Source: Cupriavidus pauculus
GTDB taxonomy: Bacteria; Pseudomonadota; Gammaproteobacteria; Burkholderiales; Burkholderiaceae
Assembly: GCF_022179805.1 (NCBI RefSeq)
Contig: NZ_BPUO01000017.1
Coordinates: 62,001-126,000, forward strand
DNA: 64,000 nucleotides
Direction of reading: 5' to 3'
In this document: positions 35,214-44,077 of the stretch, in pieces
How positions within the stretch are numbered: the first letter of the stretch is position 1
Layout of the letters: every line of letters starts with the position of its first letter
Translations under genes and position numbers: made by a program
Notes under the pieces: model-generated
What the model was told of the DNA's origin: nothing
Database searches by the model: none
The model's input: the letters and a program-made list of their open reading frames with translations, nothing else

Positions 35214-35233
35214 GACACCGTTCAGGTGCACCG

Positions 35234-35261
35234 AATCCCCGCCACAGCGCGGGGATTTTCC
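35234..35261 (+). terminator. Rho-independent terminator after pssA
   Basis: A 9-bp stem AATCCCCGC / GCGGGGATT (35234-35242 and 35249-35257) with a 6-nt loop, followed by a short T-run. Confidence 0.65.
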
Positions 35262-35366
35262 ATGATGGGGTTGGGGTCAACACGGTTTTCCGGCGACGTC
35301 TACAATCGGCCGGGATGTTGCCTGCCCCGTGGGGCAGGGTCCACGCAGACCACAAGGAAATTCCCC

Positions 35367-36482
35367 ATGTCCCATCTCTTCGATCCGTACCAGATCGGCA
35401 ATCTTTCGCTCGCCAACCGCATCGTTATCGCACCCATGTGCCAGTACTCGGCGGAAGAGGGTTCGGCCACCGACTGGCACATGATTCACCTGGGCAGCAT
35501 GGCGCTGTCTGGCGCGGGCCTGATGATTGTGGAGGCCACGGCGGTGTCGCCGGAGGGCCGTATCTCGCCGGCCGACCTGGGCCTGTACAACGATGCCAAC
35601 GAAGCCGCGCTGGGCCGCGTGCTGGACGCGGTGCGCAAGTATTCGCCGATTGCCGTGGCGATGCAGATCAGTCATGCGGGCCGCAAGGCATCGAGCCGCG
35701 CGCCGTGGGAAGGCGGTGCGCAGATTCGTCCCGACGAAGCCGGTGGATGGCAGACCGTGGCCCCCTCGGCCGTTCCGCACGCGGTGGAGGAGGTTGCGCC
35801 GACGGCGCTCGACCGCGCGGGCATGAACAAGATTCGCGATGACTTCGTGGCGGCCGCCAAACGCGCGGCACGGCTCGGCATCGACGGCATCGAGGTGCAC
35901 GGCGCCCATGGCTACCTGCTGCACCAGTTCCTGTCGCCCATCGCCAACCACCGTACCGACGAGTACGGCGGCAGCCTGGAAAACCGCATGCGCTTTCCGC
36001 TGGAAGTGTTCGACGCGGTGCGCGAGGCGTTTCCGGCCGAGCGTCCCGTATGGATGCGCGTGTCGGCCACCGACTGGGTGCCGAACGGCTGGGATATCGA
36101 AGGCACGATTGCGCTGTCGCATGCACTGAAGGCACGCGGGTGCGCGGCCGTGCACGTCAGCACCGGTGGCGTGTCGCCGCAGCAGGCCATCAAGCTTGGT
36201 CCGGGCTATCAGGTGCCATACGCGCAGCGCGTGAAGGCGGAGGTGGGCTTGCCGACGCTGGCAGTTGGGCTGATCACCGAACCCGAGCAGGCCGACGCGA
36301 TCATCGCCAACAACGAGGCCGACATGATTTCGCTCGCGCGCGCGATGCTGTATGACGCACGCTGGCCGTGGCATGCCGCCGCCAAGCTTGGGGGCCAGGT
36401 CGATGCGCCCAGGCAATACTGGCGCTCGCAGCAGCGCGGTCTGGAAAAGCTGTTCCGCAGCGCGCATTTCGGCCAGCGCTGA
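35367..36482 (+). CDS. NADH:flavin oxidoreductase, YqjM-like Old Yellow Enzyme
   Basis: A 371-aa FMN enzyme of the thermophilic-like/YqjM OYE class. APMCQYSAEEG carries the redox-tuning Cys, GAHGYLLHQFLSP carries the His-x2-His substrate pair (against His-x2-Asn in the OYE at 14.8 kb), and NHRTDEYGGSLENRMRF is the family signature. It should reduce activated alkenes with NAD(P)H. AAGGAAA precedes ATG 35367. It is monocistronic. Confidence 0.92.
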   Translation: MSHLFDPYQIGNLSLANRIVIAPMCQYSAEEGSATDWHMIHLGSMALSGAGLMIVEATAVSPEGRISPADLGLYNDANEAALGRVLDAVRKYSPIAVAMQISHAGRKASSRAPWEGGAQIRPDEAGGWQTVAPSAVPHAVEEVAPTALDRAGMNKIRDDFVAAAKRAARLGIDGIEVHGAHGYLLHQFLSPIANHRTDEYGGSLENRMRFPLEVFDAVREAFPAERPVWMRVSATDWVPNGWDIEGTIALSHALKARGCAAVHVSTGGVSPQQAIKLGPGYQVPYAQRVKAEVGLPTLAVGLITEPEQADAIIANNEADMISLARAMLYDARWPWHAAAKLGGQVDAPRQYWRSQQRGLEKLFRSAHFGQR

Positions 36483-36690
36483 CACCTCGGGCTGCGGCGC
36501 GATTTGCGTTGCGTTTGTGCCGCGCCGCAGCATCGTTCAAACGGCAATAACGAAGGGATTACCATGATTGCCGCGCCGCACTGATGGCGCGACCATCGGC
36601 GCAATAGATTGCAGTGGGCAGTACCCGGGCGCCCCAAAAGCACGCCCGTCATCACAGAAGTAGTCGAAGAACGCACTCTGGGAGACATCC

Positions 36691-36858
36691 ATGCAAGTCT
36701 ATGACGGGCTCGTATTTGCCTGCGCCATGATCCTTATCTGCATGTACGCCTATCTGGGCGTGCAGTCGCAGAGTCTTGCGCTGAAGTACGTATCGCCAGC
36801 CATCGTAGGCGTGTTGACGCTCGTCTACGCGCTGCTGCCGATGCGATTCATCAGCTAG
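36691..36858 (+). CDS. Small two-helix membrane protein
   Basis: A 55-aa ORF with GGGAGA 7 nt before ATG. The product has two hydrophobic helices, GLVFACAMILICMYAYLGVQ and YVSPAIVGVLTLVYALLPMR, separated by a short polar loop. The good ribosome-binding site, normal codon use and a downstream terminator support a real gene. No family was recognised. Confidence 0.6.
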   Translation: MQVYDGLVFACAMILICMYAYLGVQSQSLALKYVSPAIVGVLTLVYALLPMRFIS

Positions 36859-36885
36859 CCGCACAGTCGCACGCCGCAAACAAAA

Positions 36886-36908
36886 ACCCCGCCAGGCCAT
36901 GGCGGGGT
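36886..36908. terminator. Bidirectional terminator hairpin
   Basis: A perfect 8-bp stem ACCCCGCC / GGCGGGGT with a 7-nt loop between the small membrane protein gene (plus) and the aldehyde dehydrogenase gene (minus). On the minus strand it is followed by a T-run (the complement of the AAAAA at 36882-36886). Confidence 0.6.
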
Positions 36909-36929
36909 ATGTCCGCTTTCATTGGCGGC

Positions 36930-38381
36930 CTAGCGCAGCGACAGCCAGATCGCCTTCGGTTCCGTGAAGTTCTCGATGGCGGCGTCGCCATGTTCGCGGC
37001 CCAGGCCCGAATCGCCCGCGCCGCCCCAGGGCAGGCGCACGTCCGTGTAGCCGTAGGTGTTGATCCACACGGTGCCGGCGCGCAGCTCGCCCGCCACTTG
37101 GTGCACGCGCTGGATATCGGCGCTCCACACGCCGGCGGCCAGGCTGAACGCGGTGCCGTTGGCGATGCGCACGGCGTCGGCTTCGTCGTCGAACGGAATC
37201 ACGCTGGCCACCGGCCCGAAGATCTCCTCCTGCGAGATGCGCATCTCGTGCGCCACATTGGCGAACACCGTGGGTTCGACAAAGAACCCGCGCTCGCCCA
37301 CGCGCACGCCGCCGGTCACGGCACTGGCGCCTTCCTGCTTGCCGATGTCCACGTAGTCGAGCACGGTCTTCATCTGCGCGGCCGATACCACCGGGCCCAT
37401 CGTCGTATCGGGCGCGGCCGGGTCACCCACGCGGATCGCACGGGCCCGTGCGGCCAACCGTTCCACCACTTCGTCGTACACCTGCCGCTGCACCAGGATG
37501 CGTGAGCCGGCCGAACATACCTGGCCCGCGTTGAAGAAGACGCCCGAGGCCGCGGCACGCGTGGCGGCGTCGAGGTTGGCATCGGCAAAGATCACGTTGG
37601 CCGACTTGCCGCCCAGTTCCAGCGTCACGCGCTTGAAGTTGGCGGCGGCGCCCTGCATGATGCCGCGCCCCACGCCGGGCGATCCGGTGAAGGTCACCTT
37701 GTCGATGCCGGGGTGCGCCACCATGGCGTTGCCCACCACGCTGCCCTTGCCGGTGACCACGTTGAACACGCCCGGCGGCACGCCGGCTTCCAGCGCCAGT
37801 TCGGCCACGCGCAGTGCGGTCAGCGGCGTGATCTCGGCGGGTTTGACGATCAGCGTGCAACCGCAGGCCAGCGCCGGGGCGATTTTCCACATGCCGATCA
37901 TCAGCGGGAAATTCCACGGAACGATGGCCGCCACCACGCCCACCGGCTCGCGCACGGTATAGGTCAGTGCATCGGGCCGGGCCGGGATCACGGCGCCATG
38001 GATCTTGTCGCACCAGCCCGCGTAGTAGCGCACGGTGTCGATCACGGCCGGCATGTCTTGCCGCCGCACCGACGCCAGCGGCTTGCCGGCGTCCTGGCTT
38101 TCCAGCGCCACCAGTTCCTCGGCGTGGGCTTCCAGCAGGTCCGCAAAGCGGTACAGGATGCGTCCGCGATCGGCGGCGCGCATGCCGCTCCAGGGCTTCA
38201 GCGCCGCGCGTGCGGCCCTGACCGCGCTGTCCACGTCGGCCGCGCTGCCCTGGGCCACCAGCGCAATCGGCGCCTCGGTGGCGGGGTTGATGTCGGTCGA
38301 GTATTGGCCCGTGCCGGGCGGCACGCGCTGGCCGCCGATCAGCAGGTCGTGCCTGGGCAAGTCGGCATGTGTTGCGGTCAT
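36930..38381 (-). CDS. Aldehyde dehydrogenase (NAD(P)+-dependent)
   Basis: A 483-aa ALDH-superfamily enzyme oxidising an aldehyde to the acid. The cofactor-binding VPWNFPLMIGMWKIAPALAC and TFTGSPGVGRGIM are present, with catalytic Glu255 in TLELGGKSANV and nucleophile Cys289 in FFNAGQVCSAGSR, and EEIFGPVASVIPF near the C-terminus. It resembles betaine/gamma-aminobutyraldehyde-type dehydrogenases, but the substrate is not determined. It is monocistronic. Confidence 0.92.
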   Translation of the reverse strand: MTATHADLPRHDLLIGGQRVPPGTGQYSTDINPATEAPIALVAQGSAADVDSAVRAARAALKPWSGMRAADRGRILYRFADLLEAHAEELVALESQDAGKPLASVRRQDMPAVIDTVRYYAGWCDKIHGAVIPARPDALTYTVREPVGVVAAIVPWNFPLMIGMWKIAPALACGCTLIVKPAEITPLTALRVAELALEAGVPPGVFNVVTGKGSVVGNAMVAHPGIDKVTFTGSPGVGRGIMQGAAANFKRVTLELGGKSANVIFADANLDAATRAAASGVFFNAGQVCSAGSRILVQRQVYDEVVERLAARARAIRVGDPAAPDTTMGPVVSAAQMKTVLDYVDIGKQEGASAVTGGVRVGERGFFVEPTVFANVAHEMRISQEEIFGPVASVIPFDDEADAVRIANGTAFSLAAGVWSADIQRVHQVAGELRAGTVWINTYGYTDVRLPWGGAGDSGLGREHGDAAIENFTEPKAIWLSLR

Positions 38382-38528
38382 GGGGGGCTCCTCGCTTCAG
38401 TCATGGGACGGGGCGCGGTGGCCGGAAATCAGGCCCGCTCTGCCTCGCAGTGTGGGCGGGCCTCAGACCTAAGTCCAATTAATAGGAATGATCCATTCAT
38501 ACGGTACATGCATGAATGAGGGCCGGAC

Positions 38529-40331
38529 TTATCGTTCGGCCCGCTTCCATTCGGAGGTGTCGCACTGCACGCCCAGGCATTCGGCGTGCAGCAGGGTGCT
38601 GATGGCCGCGTGGAGTTTGCCCGGCACCACGGGCTTGTGCAGCAGCGCGGTGCCGCCCGCGTGCAGGTTGCGCAGGCGGTCGGCGGCGGTGTCGCCCGTG
38701 ATCAGGATGGCTGGCAGGTCGCGTGCGGTGCGCTCGCGAATGGCCGCGATGGCTTCCAGTCCCGTGCGATTGCCACGCAGGCGGTAGTCAGCCAGGATCA
38801 GGTCGGGGGTGAAATCGCGGGTCAGCGCCAGCGCTTCTTCCTCGGTTTCGGCCGTGCGGCTCGGGCAGTTCCAGACCGTCAGCAGACCGGCCATGGCTTC
38901 GCGAATGGCGGGATCGTCGTCGATCACCAGCACGCGCAGGCCATCCAGGCGCATCGCCACGCCCGGCTGGACCGATTCCTCGGGCGCGGTCCACGCCAGC
39001 GGCAGCCGCAGGCGGAACACCGAGCCCTGGTCCGGTGTGGACGCCAGCGTCACCGACGTCTGCATGGTGCGCGCCAGGCCGTCCACGATGGCCAGCCCCA
39101 GCCCGAGCCCCTTGCGCTGGTCGCGCTCGGGATTGCCCAACTGGTGGAATTCCCGAAAGATCTCGCGATGCTGCGTGGCCGGGATGCCGATGCCGGTATC
39201 CCAGACTTCCACCGATGCATGGAAGCGCCGCGTGCGGCACGCCACCAGCAGGCCGCCCGCATGCGTGTAGCGGATGGCGTTGGCAATCAGGTTGCGCAGG
39301 ATCAGTTCGGTCAGCGTGGGGTCGCCGAACAGCGTGACCGTGGTGTCGCGGGTGCGATAGAACAGCCCGCGCGCATTGGCCTGCGGTGCGAATTCGTTCT
39401 CCAGCTTGTGCAGCAGCGCCTGGAGCTGAAATGGCCGGGGCCGGGGGGTGACCACGCCCGCATCGAGCTTCGAGAAATCCAGCAGCGTGTTCAGCATTTC
39501 ACGCGCGGCGCCCGACGATGCCTCGATGTGGTCCAGCAATTGCCGCTGGCGCTCGTCCAGCGGCGTGCGGCCCAGCGACACCAGGAACAGCCCCAGCGCA
39601 TGCAGCGGCTGGCGCAGGTCGTGGCTGGCCGACGCCAGGAACACCGACTTGGCGCGGTTGGCGTCCTCGGCCTCGCGTTGGGCCTGGCCGGCGCGCGCGG
39701 TCTGGTCGCGCAATTGCGAAATCAGCTCCACGTTCTCGAACCGCAGCGCCAGCGAATGGCGCGCCATGCGCGAATAGTTGCGTGCGAACACGATCAGCAC
39801 GAACAGGTAGAGCGGGGTGCCCAGGAACATCGGCAGGTAGGCGATATCGTGCGTGACGATGAAGACCGCCCAGACCGGCACGATGGCCGGGATGAAGAAG
39901 CCCACCGCCACAGGCAAGCAGGCCGAGAACACGGCCAGCGCCGCCGCGCTCATGCCTGCGATCAGCGACAGCACGCAGATCACCACGGCCGGCGAGCGGA
40001 TATCGAGATAGAGCCAGCCCGCCAGGCCCCACAGCGCGCCAATCAGCACCAGCATTGCCGTCATGCCGCGTGCGTAGCGGCCCGAGCCCGCTTCGGTCAG
40101 CCGGTCGGGCACGGCCAGCCGGCCGAAGTGCGCGATGGCGCAGAGCACCGTCATCGCGGCAGCCCATGGCAGCCCGCCCGGATGGCCATCAGTCAGCGCC
40201 AGCCCCGTACCCAGGATGATCGCCGCCAGCGCGCACCCCAGCATGGCCATGCCAAAGCTCTGGTCGATCAGCTCCATCTGCGCCGACAGCAGGCGGGGTT
40301 CGTCGTAGCGCGGGAAGAAAGGCAACGCCAT
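38529..40331 (-). CDS. Hybrid sensor histidine kinase with receiver domain
   Basis: A 600-aa inner-membrane kinase. The first ~190 residues hold about six hydrophobic helices with little periplasmic loop, so the signal is probably sensed in or at the membrane. A helical linker leads to the HisKA domain (FLASASHDLRQPLHALGLFL, His237), the ATPase domain (NLIANAIRYTHAGG, WDTGIGIPATQ, GLGLGLAIVDGLA) and a C-terminal receiver (LVIDDDPAIREAM, Asp515 in LILADYRLRG). The response regulator gene lies just upstream on the same strand, 26 bp away. No clear Shine-Dalgarno is seen before ATG 40331. Confidence 0.9.
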   Translation of the reverse strand: MALPFFPRYDEPRLLSAQMELIDQSFGMAMLGCALAAIILGTGLALTDGHPGGLPWAAAMTVLCAIAHFGRLAVPDRLTEAGSGRYARGMTAMLVLIGALWGLAGWLYLDIRSPAVVICVLSLIAGMSAAALAVFSACLPVAVGFFIPAIVPVWAVFIVTHDIAYLPMFLGTPLYLFVLIVFARNYSRMARHSLALRFENVELISQLRDQTARAGQAQREAEDANRAKSVFLASASHDLRQPLHALGLFLVSLGRTPLDERQRQLLDHIEASSGAAREMLNTLLDFSKLDAGVVTPRPRPFQLQALLHKLENEFAPQANARGLFYRTRDTTVTLFGDPTLTELILRNLIANAIRYTHAGGLLVACRTRRFHASVEVWDTGIGIPATQHREIFREFHQLGNPERDQRKGLGLGLAIVDGLARTMQTSVTLASTPDQGSVFRLRLPLAWTAPEESVQPGVAMRLDGLRVLVIDDDPAIREAMAGLLTVWNCPSRTAETEEEALALTRDFTPDLILADYRLRGNRTGLEAIAAIRERTARDLPAILITGDTAADRLRNLHAGGTALLHKPVVPGKLHAAISTLLHAECLGVQCDTSEWKRAER

Positions 40332-40357
40332 GGTCGACGCGGCTGGGCGTGTGGGGG

Positions 40358-40999
40358 TCAGCGTTGGGTCTGCACCAGGCCGCGCCGCTGCGCTTCCAGG
40401 ATGGCCTCGACGCGGCTGACCACGCCCAGGTGTTCCAGGATGGCGGCCACATGCACGCGCACGGTGTTCTCGGAGAGCCCCAGGTGATAGGCGATGACCT
40501 TGTTGGATCGCCCCAGGTTCAGTTGCGTCAGCACTTCAAGCTGGCGCGGCGTGAGCTGGCTGGGCTCGTAGGCCGGGGCGGTGCCCACGACGCCCAGGCC
40601 GGCGCAGTCAGTTACCGGGAAATGCGTGCCGCCCGCCAGGCAGCAGGCAATGGCTTTTTCGATATCGAGCGCATCGGCCGACTTGGGCAGGAAACCGGCG
40701 ATCTCGCGGCGGGCATCGGCCGGAATCGCATCGATATGGGACGTGCCGGAGACGATCAGGATGCGCGCGGCGGCAAAGTGCCGGCGCAAGACCTTGATGC
40801 CCTCGATGCCGTTCAGGCCCGGCATCTGGATATCGAGCAGCAGGATATCCACGGGCTGGCTGGCGTGCGCCTGCACGGCTTCCATGACCGATCCGGCCTC
40901 GATGATCGACGCCACGCTCGGGCTGTCTGCCAGCAGCAGCTTCAGGCCGGTGCGGAACAGGGTGTGGTCATCGATCAGCAGGAGTCGGGCACGCGACAT
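40358..40999 (-). CDS. LuxR/NarL-type response regulator
   Basis: A 213-aa two-domain regulator: receiver (LLLIDDHTLFRTGLKLLLAD, phosphoacceptor Asp56 in LLLDIQMPGLNGIEG) and a C-terminal LuxR helix-turn-helix (LTPRQLEVLTQLNLGRSNKV, YHLGLSENTVRVHVAAILEH). It is the probable partner of the hybrid kinase downstream. ATG 40999 is chosen because the receiver begins there; the longer open frame upstream has no domain character. Target genes are unknown. Confidence 0.9.
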   Translation of the reverse strand: MSRARLLLIDDHTLFRTGLKLLLADSPSVASIIEAGSVMEAVQAHASQPVDILLLDIQMPGLNGIEGIKVLRRHFAAARILIVSGTSHIDAIPADARREIAGFLPKSADALDIEKAIACCLAGGTHFPVTDCAGLGVVGTAPAYEPSQLTPRQLEVLTQLNLGRSNKVIAYHLGLSENTVRVHVAAILEHLGVVSRVEAILEAQRRGLVQTQR

Positions 41000-41243
41000 T
41001 GGGGGCAGGCACAAAGTGCAGGGGACGGCATGAAGTCGATTGGACTGGATTCGGTTCGCGTTGTCCATCGCCACCAATGGGGGCATCGGGCGTGGAATCG
41101 GGCGCTTACCACCGTTATCGGCCAGGCCGCGGAAACCGTTGAGGCTTCGTCTGGAGTAGTCCGGAAAGATTATTGGCAGCGTAGTGGGCCGGTGCCAGCA
41201 TTTTCCCGTGGACGATTTCCGCGACTTGTCCATACCACTTCTC

Positions 41244-41277
41244 ATACCCGCTCCTCCCGGCTGCGGGTATTTTTTTG
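41244..41277 (+). terminator. Plus-strand rho-independent terminator without an upstream gene
   Basis: The stem ATACCCGC / GCGGGTAT (8 bp, loop of about 11 nt) is followed directly by a seven-T run. This is canonical terminator form on the plus strand, yet both flanking genes are on the minus strand. Confidence 0.6.
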
Positions 41278-41312
41278 TCCGCGATACCGGGGGATGGGCC
41301 GGTATCGCGGAC
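41277..41312. terminator. Strong 14-bp perfect hairpin after pepE
   Basis: GTCCGCGATACCGG and its exact complement CCGGTATCGCGGAC surround an 8-nt loop. It lies 22 bp past the stop of the minus-strand pepE gene. On that strand an A-run rather than a T-run follows, so it may act as an mRNA 3'-end stabiliser rather than a classical terminator. Confidence 0.55.
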
Positions 41313-41333
41313 GATCAGACCGATCGGGGCCGA

Positions 41334-42029
41334 TCAGGCCGGCTGCGCGAGCGGGCCGGCCGTGACGTCCCAGGTGCGGGCGCCCAGGAACCAGCGCGCG
41401 GCGTGCTCGCCGTGCAACGTGTAGCGATTTCCCGACACACGCACCCAGTCGCCCTCGGGCAGGCCCAGCACGGGCGTGTCCGGCGACAGCGTGGTGAACT
41501 CGGCCAGCCGCTGGTCGCGCGTTTCACCGCGGAACCCTTCGATTTCCAGGTTGTAGTAGTGCGGATTGATCTGGAACGGCACGAGGTTCAGCGCATCGAA
41601 ACCGCCCGGGTCTACCACCGGCATGTCGTTGGTCGTGCGGATCGTCGGCGTGGCCAGGTTCGAGCCGGCGCTCCAGCCGATGTAGCGCGCATCGCCGCTG
41701 CGCACCCGGCCGGCGATGACGTCGAGCAGGCCCTGCTGGCGCAGCACCTGCAGCAGGCGGAACGTATTGCCGCCACCCACCACGAACAGCGTGGCGGCGT
41801 TGGCGGCAGCCACCGGGTCGGCCTGCTGGTGCAGCGAATCGACCGCGATGCCGATGGGTGCGAAGGCTTCGCGCACCTGTTCGGCGTAGCTGTCCCAGTC
41901 GCGCGTCACGCCCGCGTACGGGACAAAGAGGGCACGGGTGCGGCCATCGGCCAGTTCGGTAATGGCGGAGGCGGCGTGGACGAGGTAACCGTCGTCCGAG
42001 GTCGAATTGCTGAGTAGAAGCAGGTCCAT
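41334..42029 (-). CDS. pepE: Dipeptidase E (alpha-aspartyl dipeptidase, S51 family)
   Basis: A 231-aa cytoplasmic serine peptidase that splits Asp-X dipeptides. The nucleophile Ser120 lies in YIGWSAGSNLA, the same position as in the known enterobacterial enzyme. FVGGGNTFRLL and the NPHYYNLEIEGFRGETRDQR region with the catalytic His also match. ATG 42029 is chosen because MDLLLLSNS is the family N-terminus. It lies 138 bp after the phosphodiesterase gene on the same strand, so co-transcription with the ABC operon is possible but uncertain. Confidence 0.9.
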   Translation of the reverse strand: MDLLLLSNSTSDDGYLVHAASAITELADGRTRALFVPYAGVTRDWDSYAEQVREAFAPIGIAVDSLHQQADPVAAANAATLFVVGGGNTFRLLQVLRQQGLLDVIAGRVRSGDARYIGWSAGSNLATPTIRTTNDMPVVDPGGFDALNLVPFQINPHYYNLEIEGFRGETRDQRLAEFTTLSPDTPVLGLPEGDWVRVSGNRYTLHGEHAARWFLGARTWDVTAGPLAQPA

Positions 42030-42167
42030 GTCGGGGTGCAGCGTGGTTCCGCCTGACGGAACCAAGGTCCGGAACCGACGGATTTGACGAAAGCGAGGAT
42101 GGTACCCGAATGCCACCGGCCCGGCGCCGGGTTTTGACGACCGGACCCCGAGTCTCAATCGATCACC

Positions 42168-43022
42168 TCAGTCGATCAGCTTGCCATTGGCGTCAAAGAA
42201 CGGATGCCGCGCGCCGTAGTCGCCAATCGCTGCCAGATGGGTGACCAGGCCGTGCGACGGGTGCCACCAGTGCAGCAGGTAGCCGGGCGGCTCCATGCGG
42301 AAGCACGAGCGCGCCTGCGGATCGAGATCCAGTGCCACCTGGTGCGCGGGTCCCGGCGCCGTCATGGCGATGGTGCCGCCAAAGCGGCGTGTGATCTGCC
42401 GGTGCAGGTGGCCGCAGATCACGCGCTCCACGTGGTGGTGCCGGGCGATCACCGCTTCCAGCCCGGCGGCGTTTTCCAGGCCCTGTACGTCCATATGGCC
42501 GATGCCGGTGTGGAACGGCGGATGGTGCAGCATGACCAGCGTCGGCCGCGCGGGCTCTGCCGACAGCGTGGCGTCGAGCCAGGCCAGGCCGTCGGGCTCG
42601 GCGCGTCCGCCGGGTTTGCCGGGCACGGTGCAGTCGAAGCCAACCAGCCGCAGCGGGCCGGCGTCGATGGCGTAGTGCACCGGCGCCTCGGCGTCGCCAT
42701 GGGCAAACAGGTAGTCGTGATCGGGAAACACCGTGCGCAATGTGCTGCGGCGGTCGTGGTTGCCGGGCAGCAGCTTCACGGGCATCGGCAGGCGTTGCAG
42801 GATATCGCGCAGGAAGCGGTATTCGTGTTCGTCGCCAAAGTCGACCAGGTCGCCGGTAACCACCACGATATCGGGCAGTTGAGGGGCGGCCAGCAGCGTG
42901 TCGATGGCGGCGTGCAGCGCGCCGGCGGTGTCCACCATGCGGTACGACAGTTTGCCGCCGGCCTTGATATGCAGGTCGGTAAGTTGCGCCACCAGGTACG
43001 GTGCGGAGGATGCTGGGGTCAT
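42168..43022 (-). CDS. Metallophosphodiesterase (CpdA/GpdQ-like)
   Basis: A 284-aa binuclear metallophosphoesterase with the motifs in order: QLTDLHI (D-x-H), VVTGDLVDFGD (GD), LPGNHDRR (GNHD), LVMLHHPPFHTG (H) and VICGHLHRQI (GHxH). The family includes cAMP phosphodiesterases and glycerophosphodiesterases. Its ATG overlaps the stop of the ABC ATPase gene (ATGA), so it belongs to the importer operon and may hydrolyse an imported phosphodiester. There is no signal peptide, so it would act after uptake. Confidence 0.88.
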   Translation of the reverse strand: MTPASSAPYLVAQLTDLHIKAGGKLSYRMVDTAGALHAAIDTLLAAPQLPDIVVVTGDLVDFGDEHEYRFLRDILQRLPMPVKLLPGNHDRRSTLRTVFPDHDYLFAHGDAEAPVHYAIDAGPLRLVGFDCTVPGKPGGRAEPDGLAWLDATLSAEPARPTLVMLHHPPFHTGIGHMDVQGLENAAGLEAVIARHHHVERVICGHLHRQITRRFGGTIAMTAPGPAHQVALDLDPQARSCFRMEPPGYLLHWWHPSHGLVTHLAAIGDYGARHPFFDANGKLID

Positions 43023-44077
43023 GCGGCTTCTGCGAGCGTGATCAGGTGATTGGTATCGATGCGCAGCCCCACGCGCGTGCCGGGGCCCCACGCGTCGCGG
43101 CGCGCCGTGTCGACGATCAGCGGCGCGGTGGCGCCCACGTCCACCAGCAGGCGCGTGTGGTTGCCCAGGAACAGCGCCGTGACCACCGTGCCTTCGACAT
43201 GCGCGTCATCGGCATGCACCAGCGCGACGTCTTCGGGACGGAACATCAGGCGCACGGTGGGTGTTACCGGCGCATCGTCGGGTGGGCCCATCGGCACCGT
43301 GCCGCCGGGCACGCGCCAGCGCCCGGCCTCGGCCGTGGCGGGCAGGTGATTCATGGTGCCAATGAAGTCGGCCACGAACGCATTGGCCGGGGCGCGGTAG
43401 ATGTCCTGCGGCGTGCCGGATTGCGCGATGCGGCCGCGATCCATCACGATGATGCGGTCGCCCAGTGCCATCGCCTCGGCCTGGTCGTGCGTGACATAGA
43501 CGGCGGTGATATGCAGGCTGCGCAGCAGCTGGTTGATGTCGGCGCGCAGCGCATCGCGCAGCTTGGCGTCGAGCGCGGTCAGCGGTTCGTCCAGCAGCAG
43601 CACGCGCGGCTGCACGGCGATGGCGCGGGCCAGGGCCACGCGCTGGCGCTGTCCGCCGGACAACTGGTCGACGCGGCGATCCGCAAACGCCTCCAGGTGC
43701 ATCATGCCCAGCATCTCGTCCACGCGGCGCTTGCGCGCGGCGGCATCCACGCGCCGCACGCGCAGCCCGTAGGCGATGTTCTCGGCCACGGTCATGTTCG
43801 GGAACAGCGCGTAGTTCTGGAACACCATGCCCACGCCGCGCTGCTCGATCGGCTGGGCGGTCACGCGCGTATCGCCAAAATAAACTTCGCCGCCGGCATC
43901 GGGCTGCTCCAGCCCGGCAATGATGCGCAGCGTGGTGGTCTTGCCGCAGCCCGACGGGCCCAGCAGCACCACGGTCTCGGCGGCGCCGATATCGAGGTCC
44001 AGCGGTTGCAGCGCCAGCGTGCCGTCGGCAAACGTCTTGGCGCACTGGCGCAGGCGGATGGGAGTGGGCTCATGCAT
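43019..44077 (-). CDS. ABC importer ATP-binding protein (Fe/polyamine/AEP type)
   Basis: A 352-aa ATPase: Walker A LLGPSGCGKTTTLRIIAG, Q-loop VFQNYALFPNMTVAENIAYG, signature QLSGGQRQRVALARAIAVQP, Walker B VLLLDEPLTALDAK, switch His in VYVTHDQAEAMALGD, then a C-terminal TOBE domain (VRLMFRPEDVALVHADD). MHEPTPIRL is taken as the start (ATG 44077), overlapping the permease stop by 8 bp. It resembles PotA/FbpC/PhnT ATPases. Confidence 0.92.
   Translation of the reverse strand: MHEPTPIRLRQCAKTFADGTLALQPLDLDIGAAETVVLLGPSGCGKTTTLRIIAGLEQPDAGGEVYFGDTRVTAQPIEQRGVGMVFQNYALFPNMTVAENIAYGLRVRRVDAAARKRRVDEMLGMMHLEAFADRRVDQLSGGQRQRVALARAIAVQPRVLLLDEPLTALDAKLRDALRADINQLLRSLHITAVYVTHDQAEAMALGDRIIVMDRGRIAQSGTPQDIYRAPANAFVADFIGTMNHLPATAEAGRWRVPGGTVPMGPPDDAPVTPTVRLMFRPEDVALVHADDAHVEGTVVTALFLGNHTRLLVDVGATAPLIVDTARRDAWGPGTRVGLRIDTNHLITLAEAA

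Larger units (their letters stand above)
41000..41333. other. Intergenic region with an orphan plus-strand terminator
   Basis: A 334-bp gap between two minus-strand genes. Near its right end are two adjacent hairpins (listed separately), one with a T7 tail on the plus strand although no plus-strand gene precedes it. The rest holds the presumed promoter of the response regulator operon. A small plus-strand RNA ending at 41277 is possible. Confidence 0.4.
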
